Of a DNA stretch of 64,000 nt, positions 28,099 through 39,100 are shown piece by piece. A model generated the notes under the pieces. It did not search any database, had not been told where the DNA came from, and saw only the letters and a list, made by a program, of their open reading frames with translations. The stretch comes from Burkholderia sp. Bp9143. Its GTDB lineage: Bacteria > Pseudomonadota > Gammaproteobacteria > Burkholderiales > Burkholderiaceae. The translations under genes were made by a program, and so were the position numbers. Within the stretch, counting starts at the first letter, position 1. The number at the start of each line of letters is the position of its first letter. The stretch is taken from positions 62,001-126,000 of the forward strand of contig NZ_QTPO01000003.1 of assembly GCF_003853645.1 (NCBI RefSeq), written 5' to 3'.

Positions 28099-29844
28099 TT
28101 ACGCGCTCAGCGCGTCTTCACCATCCCGTGCGCGCGACCGCGCGGGCGTCGTGTCGCTGACGATCTGCCCGTTGTCGAGCTTCAGCAGGCGATCGGCGAG
28201 ATCGAAATAGCGGTCGTCGTGCGTGATCACGATCACGGCCTTGCCGCGCGCGCGCAACTCGGGCAGCAACTGCTCGTAGAACACGGCCTTGAACGACGGA
28301 TCCTGGTCGGCCGCCCATTCGTCGAACAGGTAGAACGGCCGGTCCTCCAGGTAAGCGACGACGAGCGCGAGCCGCTTGCGCTGCCCGGTCGACAGCGCGC
28401 GGTTCGAGAACGCGCCGTCGACGACCTTCACCTTGTGATCGAGCGCGAGCTTCGCGACCAGCGCGTTCGCGCGCGCATCGGCCTGCGCACGCGCCGGATC
28501 GTCCGGGTCGACGATGCCGAGCAGCGCATCGAACAGGTGGAAGTCGTTGAACACCGCGCTGAAGCGCTGCCGGTACGCGGCACGCTCGCGCCAGCCGATC
28601 GTGCGGCCGTCGACCTCGATCGCGCCTTCCTCCGGTTCGTAGAGTCCCGTCAGCACCTTCGCGAGCGTGGTCTTGCCGCTGCCGTTGCCGCCGACGATGA
28701 ACACGAGTTCACCGGGCCGGATCGTCAGGTCGATCGGCCCGATCCGGAACATCCGTTCGTCGCGCTCGTGAAAGTAGGCGTGCGTGACGCCGCGCAACGT
28801 GACGGCGCCGGCCGGCGGCACGTCGGGGGCTTCGCTGGCGGGCGGCACCGTGCGCAGCGCGCCGAATTCGGCCATCACGCCTTCGATGCGCCCGAGCGAC
28901 ACGCGTGCCGCATTGACGGTCGGCAGGTTGTTCAGCAGTCCGTCGAGCGGCACCAGCATGAACAGGAACACGACGACGTAGCCGGCTGCCGTGCTCGCAT
29001 CGGCATGCACGCCGAGCTGCGGCCAGAACGCGGCCGCGCCAAGGAACACGTAGAACAGGAAGATGATCCAGCCGACGCCGACCGCGTACGCGCTGAACGC
29101 GCGCCGGCGGTGGTCGCGTACCTCGCCGATCGCGGCGCCGAGCTGGCCGTCGACGAACTGGCGTGCGCGCGCGTCGTGCAGCTTCAGTTCCTTCGCGCCG
29201 GAGAACAGCGAGCCGAGGTAGCCGAACAGGCGGTCCTGCGCCTGACCGGCCGCCTCGAGCGACGCGATCGCGCGGCGATCGCCGGTGTGATAGCCGAGCG
29301 AGCCCGCGATGATCGCAGTCAGCGCGAGCAGGCACACGGGCCACGACAGCCACGCGAGATAGCCGAGGCAACCGAACACGATCGAGCCGTGCATCACCAG
29401 GTTCGGCAGTGCGAAGAACAGCATCGACACGTTGGTCGCGTCGTCGGTCAGCACCGACTGCACGGGTGCCGCGCCGATCCGCTCGATGTCGCGCAGTTCG
29501 GCCGCGCCGACGCGCCGCGCGAGATGGACACGCAGCCGAGCCATCGTGTCCTGCGACAGCCGGGCGAACAGCGTGCCCGACACGATGCGCGTGACGAGCG
29601 CAATCACCGCGCACAGCGCGAAGCGCCACGCGAGCGACGCGTCGGCCGCGCCGGGCGTCGCGAGCGCGCGGTTCAGCGTCGCGACGAGCAGCACGCTCGC
29701 GACGCCGTTGAGCACGCAGGCGACGAGCGCCAGCGTGAGCGACGCGCGGCTTTCGCGCAGCAACGCGAGGATCAGGCGGGCCGCGGGGCGGCTGGGGGAG
29801 GCGTCGAGGGACGGCGGGGAAGAAGGCTCGTGGGCGGCTGTCAT
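28099..29844 (-). CDS. orbE: Siderophore-export ABC transporter (PvdE/SyrD type)
   Basis: 581 residues, one polypeptide with an N-terminal membrane domain (about 6 helices, residues 20-320) and a C-terminal ATPase. Walker A is GGNGSGKTT, the signature LSTGQRKRLAL, and the Walker B region FYLFDEWAADQDP, the wording typical of the cyclic-peptide exporter family that includes PvdE. It should move ornibactin or a precursor across the inner membrane. ATG 29844 lies about 100 bases downstream of the minus-strand OrbS promoter; the in-frame start at 29964 lies inside that promoter and is rejected. Confidence 0.92.
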   Translation of the reverse strand: MTAAHEPSSPPSLDASPSRPAARLILALLRESRASLTLALVACVLNGVASVLLVATLNRALATPGAADASLAWRFALCAVIALVTRIVSGTLFARLSQDTMARLRVHLARRVGAAELRDIERIGAAPVQSVLTDDATNVSMLFFALPNLVMHGSIVFGCLGYLAWLSWPVCLLALTAIIAGSLGYHTGDRRAIASLEAAGQAQDRLFGYLGSLFSGAKELKLHDARARQFVDGQLGAAIGEVRDHRRRAFSAYAVGVGWIIFLFYVFLGAAAFWPQLGVHADASTAAGYVVVFLFMLVPLDGLLNNLPTVNAARVSLGRIEGVMAEFGALRTVPPASEAPDVPPAGAVTLRGVTHAYFHERDERMFRIGPIDLTIRPGELVFIVGGNGSGKTTLAKVLTGLYEPEEGAIEVDGRTIGWRERAAYRQRFSAVFNDFHLFDALLGIVDPDDPARAQADARANALVAKLALDHKVKVVDGAFSNRALSTGQRKRLALVVAYLEDRPFYLFDEWAADQDPSFKAVFYEQLLPELRARGKAVIVITHDDRYFDLADRLLKLDNGQIVSDTTPARSRARDGEDALSA

Positions 29845-29948
29845 CGGCAACGTCGGTAAATGATGGGCAGGCAAATCATGCGGAAATGGCAGGACTGACG
29901 CGAAAGCAGCACGCGGGACGGGCCCGGTTGCGGCTTTCCTCCCTGATA

Positions 29949-29973
29949 GACGAACGGGCCGCACAAATATTTA
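29949..29973 (-). promoter_or_regulatory. OrbS-dependent promoter of orbE
   Basis: Read on the minus strand: TAAATATTT (29973-29965), 12 bp, CGTC (29952-29949). The spacing equals that of the orbH and orbI promoters. Confidence 0.75.
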
Positions 29974-30021
29974 GTCCTGCCTTCAAAAAATGCGTCCGTC
30001 CGGACTTTGCACGCAAAACGG

Positions 30022-30046
30022 TAAAAAATCGGCCGCGCCGTTCGTC
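30022..30046 (+). promoter_or_regulatory. OrbS-dependent promoter of orbI-orbL
   Basis: TAAAAAATC (30022-30030), 12 bp, CGTC (30043-30046). The -35 block is identical to that of the orbH promoter. It faces away from the orbE promoter; the two -35 boxes are 48 bp apart. Confidence 0.8.
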
Positions 30047-30116
30047 ACACCACTGAAGCCGCCCCATGCGGCCCCGAGACTTGGCCGAAGCGGCCGGACC
30101 GAAGGACTTCACGCAC

Positions 30117-33100
30117 ATGACGAGTTTCCCGACTGCGTTGCATCACCGAATCCGCGAACTGGCGCGCCGTGCGCCCGACGCGCCCGCGCTCGCCGCGCCT
30201 TTCCAGAACGACCTGCGCCTGTCGCGCGGCGCGCTCGACGCGCGTGCGTCGCACCTTGCCCGCCAGCTGCGGGCGGCCGGTGTCGGCGCGGAAGTGCGGG
30301 TCGGCGTTTGCGTCGAACGCTCGTGCGAGCTGTTCGTCGCGCTGCTGGCCGTGCTGAAGGCGGGCGGCGTGTTCGTGCCGCTCGATCCGCGTCATCCGGC
30401 CGCGCGCCTCGACTGGATCGTCCGCGATGCGCAACTGCGCCACGGGATCGTCGATGCGGCCGGCCGCGCGGCGCTCGGCGCGCCGTTCGAACACGCGTTC
30501 GACGCGACGTCCGCGGATGCCGCCGCCTGCGTCGACGACGAGGACGTGCTGGTGCATCCGCGCTCGGCCGCCTACATGATCTATACGTCGGGCTCGACCG
30601 GCACGCCGAAGGCGGTGGTCGTCGAGCACGGGCCGCTCGCCGCGCATTGCGATGCGCTCGCGGCCGCGTTGCCGATCGAGGGCGGCGATCGCCTGCTGCA
30701 TTTCGCGTCGGTCAACTTCGACGCCGCGCACGAGTGCTGGCTCGCGCCGCTCGCGATCGGCGCGAGCGTGACGATTGCGCCGCCGCAGCCGTTCGCGCCG
30801 GACGCCGCCCATGCGCTGATGGTGCGCGAGTCGGTCAACGTCGCCGCGTTCCCGCCGGCCTACCTGCGCGAATTCGCGGCCGTCGCCGCGCGCGACGGCG
30901 TGCCGCCGGCCTTGCGCGTGCTCGCGTTCGGCGGCGAAGCGCTGCCGCAACAGGCATTCGAATTCGTGCGCAGCACGTTCCTGTCGGTGCGCCTGATCAA
31001 CGGCTACGGGCCGACCGAGGCCGTGATCTCGCCGATGCTGTGGCCGGTCGAGCCGGGTGAAATGCCCGTGCTGGCGGCGAACGATGCGTATGCGTCGCTG
31101 CCGATCGGTCGCGTGATCGGCCCGCGTGTCGCTCGCATCGAGGGCGACGAGGCCGGCGAATCGGGCGAGGGCGGCGAGCTGCTGCTCGGCGGCGTGTGTC
31201 TCGCGCGCGGCTATCACGGCCGCCCGGCGCTGACCGCCGAACGCTTCATTCCCGATGCGGACGGCGAGCCTGGTGCCCGCGTGTACCGCACCGGCGACCT
31301 CGCGCGCCTGCGCGACGACGGCGCATTCGATTATCTCGGTCGCCTCGACGACCAGGTCCAGGTGCGCGGCGTGCGCGTGGAGCCCGCGGAAATCGCCGCG
31401 TGCCTGCGCACGCATCCGGCGGTGACCGACGCGGCCGTGATCGCCGAAACCGGCAACGGGCCGACGCGGCTGATCGCGTGCGTCGCGCTGCGCGCGGCCG
31501 CCGACGATGCAGTGCTGAAGGCGCACGTGGGCGCGCAGTTGCCCGCCGCGTGGCAGCCGCACCGGTTCGTGCGCTGCGACGCACTGCCATACACGCTGAA
31601 CGGCAAGATCGACCGTGCCGCGCTGCGCGAGCGCATCGCCGCCGAACGCGACTCCGGACAACCCGCCGGCGACGCGCCGCGCACGCCGACCGAGCAGCAG
31701 ATCGCCGGCCTCTGGCAGACGCTGCTCGGCCTCGACGCGACGCCGTCGCGCGACGGCCGCTTCTTCGCGCTGGGCGCCGACTCGCTCGCCGCGATGCAAC
31801 TGCAAGCCGCGATCCGCGCCGGGTTGCGCGTAAACCTGCGGCTCGACACGCTGTTCGCCGATTTGGCACTGGCCGAGCTGGCCGCGCATGTCGATCGCGC
31901 GGAACGCGAAACGGGCGAGCCGCTGGTCACGATTACCGCACGCCGTGCACCGGCCGATGCCGCCGCATCGGGTGCCCAGTATGTCGATCGTGCCGCATCG
32001 TTCGCACAGCAACGTTTCTGGGTGCTCGCGCAAACGCGCGACGCCAGCGCCGCGTATCACATCGCCGCGCACTGGACGATCGACGGCGCGCTCGACCGCA
32101 CTGCGCTGCAGCGCGCGCTCGATCACGTGATCGGGCGGCACGACGCGTGGCGCACGACGCTCGTCGACCATGACGACGGCATCGTGATGCAGCGCATCCA
32201 TGCCCATCTGCCAGTTTCGATCGCGACGCTCGATTTGCGCGAGCGACCGCCTGCTGCACGCGATGCGGAAGCCGCGCGCATCGCCGAACGCGACGCGGGT
32301 GCGCCGTTCGATCTGTCGCACGGGCCGCTGCTCCGCGCGACGCTCGTCGTGCTCGCCGACGCGCGCCACCGGCTGCTGCTGACCGCGCACCACGCGATCA
32401 CCGACGGCTGGAGCTCGCGCTGCGCATTCGACGAGCTGTCGGCCGCATACCACGCGTATGCGGAAGGCCGCGAACCGTCGTTGCCGGACCTGCCGATCCA
32501 GTACGCCGACTACGCGGACTGGCAGCGCGACATGCTCACGGGCGGCGAAGGCGAGCGTCAGCTCGACTACTGGCGCGGTGCATTGCGCGACGTGCCGGGC
32601 CCTCTCGCGCTGCCGGTCGACCGGCAGCCGGGCGCGACGCGCACGCTGCAGGGCGCACGCGTGTCGGTCCGCCTGCCCGACGCGGTCGCGGCCGACGTGC
32701 GGCGTCTCGCGCGCGACGCGCGGGCCACGGTCTTCACGGTGCTGCTGGCCGCGCTCGACGCATGGCTGTCGCGCCTGACCGGCGAGACCGACGTCGTCGT
32801 CGCGGTGCCGGTCGCGCATCGCCAGCGGCCGGAAACGCGCGCGCTGCTCGGCCTGTTCCTGAATACGGTCGCGCTGCGCGTGCGCGTGGCGCCGACGCTG
32901 CCGTTCCGCGCGCTGGTCGACGCGGCACGCACGGCGGCACTCGACGCGGTCGCGCATCAGGACGTGCCGTTCGAGCGCGTCGTCGACGCGGTGAAACCGC
33001 CCGTCAAGCGCGGCGACGAATGGCTGCGCGTGAAATTCGCGCAGCAGTTCGATGCACGGCACGACAGCGTGCTGCCGGGCGCGATCGCGGTTGCGACGCC

Positions 33101-36100
33101 GGGGCCCGATCTCGCTGCGCGCTTCGACTTCGCACTGGATTTCACCGACGACGCGCACGGGATCGAACTGGTCGCCGCCCATGCGACCGACTGCATCGAT
33201 GCCGACACCGCACGCGCATGGCTCGACAGCTATGCGACGCTCGTCGCGTCCGCCGCACATGAACCGCACTGCACGACGGCCGAACTGCCGTGCGATGCGT
33301 CGCCGGCATCGCGCCAGCCGCGCGACGGCCGTGCGCTGCGCGTCGAGCACGCCGACATCGTCGCCGCATTCGCGCGGCAGGCCGCTGCCTATCCGCATCG
33401 CGTCGCGCTCGACGATGCGTCGGCGTCGCTGACGTTCGCGGAACTCGACGATGCGTCGAACCGCATCGCACATGCGCTGAAGCTGCGCGGCGCGACGGCG
33501 GAAGCACCCGTCATCGTCTGCATCGAGCGTTCGGCCCGCTTCGTCGTCGGCCTGCTCGGCGCACTGAAGGCCGGCGCGCTGGCCGTGCTGCTCGACCCGG
33601 CCCAGCCGGCCGCACGCCTCGCGGCGGCGGCCGCCGATTGCGGTGCACGCTGGGCGCTCGTCGCGCAGGGTCGGGATACGGCCGCATGGCCGGCCGGCAG
33701 CGACGCGCAGCCGCTCGACGTCGACGCGCTCATGCAGGACGCGACGCTCGCGCATGCGGCCGGCGTACGCGTCGCGCCGCATCCCGAACAGGGCGCCTAT
33801 CTGATCTATACGTCGGGTTCGACCGGTACGCCGAAGGGCGTCGTCGTGTCGCACGGCGCACTGGCCGACTACGTGCAGGGCATGCTCGACGAACTCGCGT
33901 TCGTACCGGACGCGTCGTTTGCGATGGTGTCGACCGTCGCCGCCGACCTCGGCCACACGACACTGTTCGGCGCGCTGTGCGCGGGCCGCACGCTGCACCT
34001 GCTGCCGGCCGCGTGCGCGTTCGACCCGGACCAGTTCGCGGACGAGATGCGCCGCCGCGACGTCGGCGTGCTGAAGATCGTGCCGAGCCACCTGCAGGCA
34101 CTGCTCGACGCGCGCGTGCCGGCCAACGTGCTGCCGCGCCACGCGCTCGTGACCGGCGGCGAAACGCTGACGTGGGCGCTCGTCGCGCGTCTGGCCGCAC
34201 TCGTGCCGGCCTGCCGCGTGATCAACCATTACGGGCCGACCGAAGCGACCGTCGGCGCGATCGCGTGCGATACCGCGTCGATCGCCGCCGATGCACGCGA
34301 TCCCGCAAGCGGCGTGCCGCTCGGCGGACCGCTGCCGAATGCGCGCGCGCTGGTGCTCGACGCGTTCGGCGCATGCGTGCCGGCCGGCGCCACGGGCGAG
34401 CTGTACCTGGGCGGACCGGGCGTGGCGCGCGGCTACCTGAACCGGCCGGCGCAGACCGCCGAGCGCTTCGTGCCCGATCCGTTCACGCCCGGTGCACGCC
34501 TGTATCGCACCGGCGACCGCGTGCGCCTGCGCACGGACGGCCGTCTCGCGTTCCTCGGCCGCATCGACGACCAGGTGAAGATTCGCGGCTATCGCGTCGA
34601 ACCGGGCGAGGTGAGCGCGGCGGTACGCGCGGCCGGCCCGGTCGCGCAGGCCGAGACGCTCGCGATCGCGCACGACGGCCGCCTGCGGCTCGCGACGTTC
34701 GTCGTGATGCGCGACGGCGCGGCATTCGACGAAGCCGCCGTGCGCGCGGCGCTCGGCGCGACGCTGCCCGACTACATGGTGCCCGCGCAGTTCGTCGCGC
34801 TCGCGCGCCTGCCGGTGACCGCGAATGGCAAGATCGATCGCGCGGCGCTGCGCGAACTGGCCGCCGCGCCGGTGGCGGTTGCCGCCGGCGACGCGCCGCA
34901 AGGCCCGGTCGAAACGGCGCTCGCCGAAGTCTGGCAAGCAGTGCTGAAGGCGCCGCACGTCGGCCGCGACGACAACTTCTTCGAACTCGGCGGCGACTCG
35001 ATCCTGGTGCTGCAGGTGATTGCACGCGCCCGCAAGCGCGGCGTGCGCTTCACGCCGAAGCAGCTGTTCGACGGCCCGACGGTCGCCGAACTCGCACGCA
35101 TCGCGAAAACCGAGGACGTCGCCGCTGCAACGTCGGCACCGGCATCTGCAATGCCGGCTCAGTCCGCACCGGCTGTCGCGGCGATCCTGACGCCCGCGCA
35201 ACAGCGCTTCTTCTCGCTCGACGTGCCGCATCCGGGCCACTGGAACCAGTCGGTCGCGTTCGACGTACGCGGTCCGTTCGACGCCGATGCATTCGCGCGA
35301 GCGTTCGATACGTTGCTGACCCATCACGACGCATTCCGCCAGCGCTTCGCGCGCGGCGCGGACGGCAACTGGCATGCAAGCGAGGCGACGAAACCGTACG
35401 ACGCGCTGCCGTTCGTCGAAGTCGCCGCACGCGACGAAGCCGACGCACTCGCGCGCTTCGACGCGTTGCAGCGCCGCCTCGATCTCGGCCGCGGACCGCT
35501 CGCCTGCGCATGCGCGGCGCGGCTGCCGGACGGCGCGACGCAGCTGTATCTGGCGATTCACCACGCGATCGTCGACGGCGTGTCGTGGCGCATCCTGCTC
35601 GAGGACCTGGACACCGCGTATCGCGCAGCATGCGAGCGCATGCCGGTTCGCCTGTCGCAGCCGGGCCCGCGCGCGGATGCATGGGCCGCACGTCTCGCGT
35701 GCGCCGCGACGGAACCGGCATCGCCATTCGCCGTTGAAACGGCCTACTGGGCCGGCATGGCACAGGGCGATGACCTCGTGCCCGATCATCCCGACGCAGC
35801 GGCGACGAACGCCGACGCGGCCGTCGTCGTGCAGACGATCGACGCTGCCCTGACACGCGCCGTGCTGACCGACGCGCACGCCGCGTATCGCACGCAGACG
35901 ATCGAACTGCTGGGCGCGGCGCTCGCCCTGGCGCTGGCTGGTGCCCGCGGCACCGCTTCGTGCCGCGTCGAACTCGAAGGACATGGCCGCGAGGCGCTGT
36001 TCGACGATGCGGACGCGAGCCGCACGATCGGTTGGCTGACGAGCCACTATCCGGTGACGCTGCCGGTCGAAGCCACGGCGCGCGACACGCTGTGCGCGGT

Positions 36101-39100
36101 CAAGGACACGCTGCGCGCGGTGCCGCACAAGGGGCTCGGCTTCGGCGTGCTCGCGCACTACGGCGACGCGGCGACGCGTGCGGCGCTGGCCGCGGTGCCG
36201 CGTCCGCGCGTCACGTTCAACTATCTCGGCCAGTTCGATGCGCCGCGCGATGCGACGCTTGTGCCGCGCTTCGGTGGCACCGGCATCGAACGCGACCCGC
36301 AGGGGCCGCTCGGCAACACGCTCGCGATCCATGCGTACCTGGATACCGATCGCGACGGCGCACGCACGCTGAAGGTCCACTGGGTATACGGCGCGCCGCA
36401 GTTCGAGCGCGCGACGATCGATGCATTCGCGGAGCGCTTCGCAGCCGCATTGCGCGAACTCGCCGATGCATGCGCGTCGCGTGTCGCGCATCGCGGTGGC
36501 GGGGCGACGCCGGGCGATTTCCCGCTCGCGCAGGCCGCCGGCCTCACGCAGGCCGCGATCGAACGCGCACCACTCGACTGGCGCACGATCGACGACGTGT
36601 ACCCGCTGTCGCCGATGCAGCAGGGGATCCTGTTCCATGCGCTGTTCGCGCCCGGTCATGCAAGCTACGTGAACCAGCTCGTCGCGACCGCGACGGCGCT
36701 CGATGCCGACCGGCTCGCGGCCGCGTTCGGCGCATCCGTCGCGCGCCACGACATCCTGCGCACGAGCGTGATGCCCGACGAGGCCGCACCGCTGCAATGC
36801 GTGCATCGCCATGCGTGGATGCCGGTCGAGCAACTCGACTGGCGCACACGCGGCGCCACGCTCGACACCGATTTCGATGCGTGGCTCGCGGCCGACCGCG
36901 CGCGCGGCTTCGACTGGCGCGAACCGCCGCTGATGCGGCTCACGCTGATCCGCGTCGCCGATGACGCATGGCGCGTCGTCTGGACGCGCCACCACGTGCT
37001 GCTCGACGGCTGGAGCACCGCGCGCCTGCTCGCGGACGTGCTGCGCGACTATCGCGACCCCGATGCGGTATCGCCGTTCGCGAGCCGCCCGGCGCTGCGC
37101 TATCGCGACTTCATCGCATGGCTCGGCACGCGCGACCGCGAGGCCGACGAGCGCTTCTGGACCGGCCGGCTCGCGCGTCTCGATGCGCCGACGCTGATCG
37201 CCGAGCGCGCGGCCGACCGCGCGGACGCCGAGATGGTCACGTGGCGCGCGACGATCGACGCGGATGCGACGACGCGTGTCGCGCAAACGGCGCGTGCGCT
37301 GAAGCTGACCGTCAACACGCTGGTGCAGGGTGCCTGGGCGCTCGTGCTGCAGCGCATGACGTACCAGCCGGCCGTCGCGTTCGGCGCGACCGTCGCGGGC
37401 CGTCCCGATGCGCTCGCGGACGTCGATACGGTGCTCGGCCTTTTCATCAACACGCTGCCGGTGATCACGGCGCCGGCGCCGCAGCAACGCGCGGCCGACT
37501 GGCTGCAAGCGCTGCAGCACGAGAACGCGGCCGCCGCCGAGCATGCGCACACGCCGCTCGCCGACATCCAGCGCTGGGCGCGCGGCGCCGGCGGCGCACT
37601 GTTCGACACGCTGGTCGTGTTCGAGAACTATCCGGTCGACGATACGGCGCGTGAAGCCGATCCGCGCGCGCTCGCGCTGAGCGGCGTGCGCAGCATCGAG
37701 TCGACCGATTTCGCGCTGACGCTCGTGATCGAGAGCGGCGCCGAACTGACGATCGACTACGGCTACGACACCGCGCGCGTCGATGCGCACCAGGTCGAGA
37801 CCTGGCACCGCGCGTTCGCGTGCGCGCTCGATGCGCTGGCCCGCACGCCGGACGCGCCGCTCGGCACGCTGTCGATCGCCGACGACGCGACGCGCGACGC
37901 ACTGGCACTCGCGCAGGACACCGCACGGACCTGGCCGGAGGCGCAACGGCAACCGCTGCACCTGCAGTTCGCGGATGCGGCACGGGCGACGCCCGATGCG
38001 ATCGCGCTCGAATATGCGGACATCCACGGCGGCGTGCAACGCGCGACCTATCGCGAACTCGACCTGAACACGACGCGCGTCGCCGCCGCATTGCGCCGAC
38101 GCGGCGTGCGGCCCGACACGCCGGTTGCGTTGTGCGTCGAGCGCTCGTTCGACATGGTGACGGCACTCGTCGGCGTACTGAAGGCCGGCGCCGCGTACCT
38201 GCCGGTCGATCCCGACTATCCGGCCGAGCGCATCGCGTACCTGCTGCGCGACGCGCGGCCCGCGGTCGCGATCACGCAAGCCCATCTGCGCGAGCAGGTC
38301 GAGGCCGCGCTCGGCGGCGACACGACGACGCAGCTGCTGACGGTGGCCGATCTGCTCACCGACGGTGACGACGCTGTCGACGCAGCGGTCGATGCCGCCG
38401 CCGACCTTGCGACCGACATCGATGCTGCACAGCTCGCGTACCTGATCTACACGTCCGGCTCGACCGGCAAGCCGAAGGGCGCCGGCAACTCGCACGGCGC
38501 GCTCGCGAACCGGATCGCTTGGATGCAGCACGCGTACCGGCTGACGCGCGACGACATCGTGCTGCACAAGACCCCGTTCGGCTTCGACGTGTCGGTCTGG
38601 GAATTCGTGTGGCCGCTCGCCATCGGCGCGAAGCTCGCGATCGCCGCGCCCGGCGATCACCGCGATCCAGCCCGCCTCGCGGCCGCGATCCATGCGCACG
38701 GCGTGACGGTGCTGCACTTCGTGCCGTCGATGCTGGCCGCGTTCGCCGCGTATCTCGACGATTTCCCGGCCGCCGCGCAATGCGACAGCGTGCGCCTGAT
38801 CGTCGCGAGCGGCGAGGCGCTCGCGCCCGAGCTCGTCGCGAAGGTCGCGCGGCTGGTGCCGAACGCGACGCTCGTGAACCTGTACGGGCCGACGGAAGCC
38901 GCGATCGACGTGTCGCACTGGACCTGCGGCCCCGACGACGCTAACGCCGTCGCGGTGCCGATCGGCCATCCGATCGCGAACCTGCAACTGCACGTGCTCG
39001 ACGCGGCCTGGCAGCCGGTGCCGGCCGGCGCGACCGGCGAACTGTATCTGGCAGGCGCGGGCCTCGCGCGCGGCTATCTCGGCCGCCCGGGGCTGACCGC

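Noticed and set aside
29845..29964. An upstream start for orbE at 29964.
   Set aside because: It lies within the OrbS-type promoter of the gene and so before any transcript.
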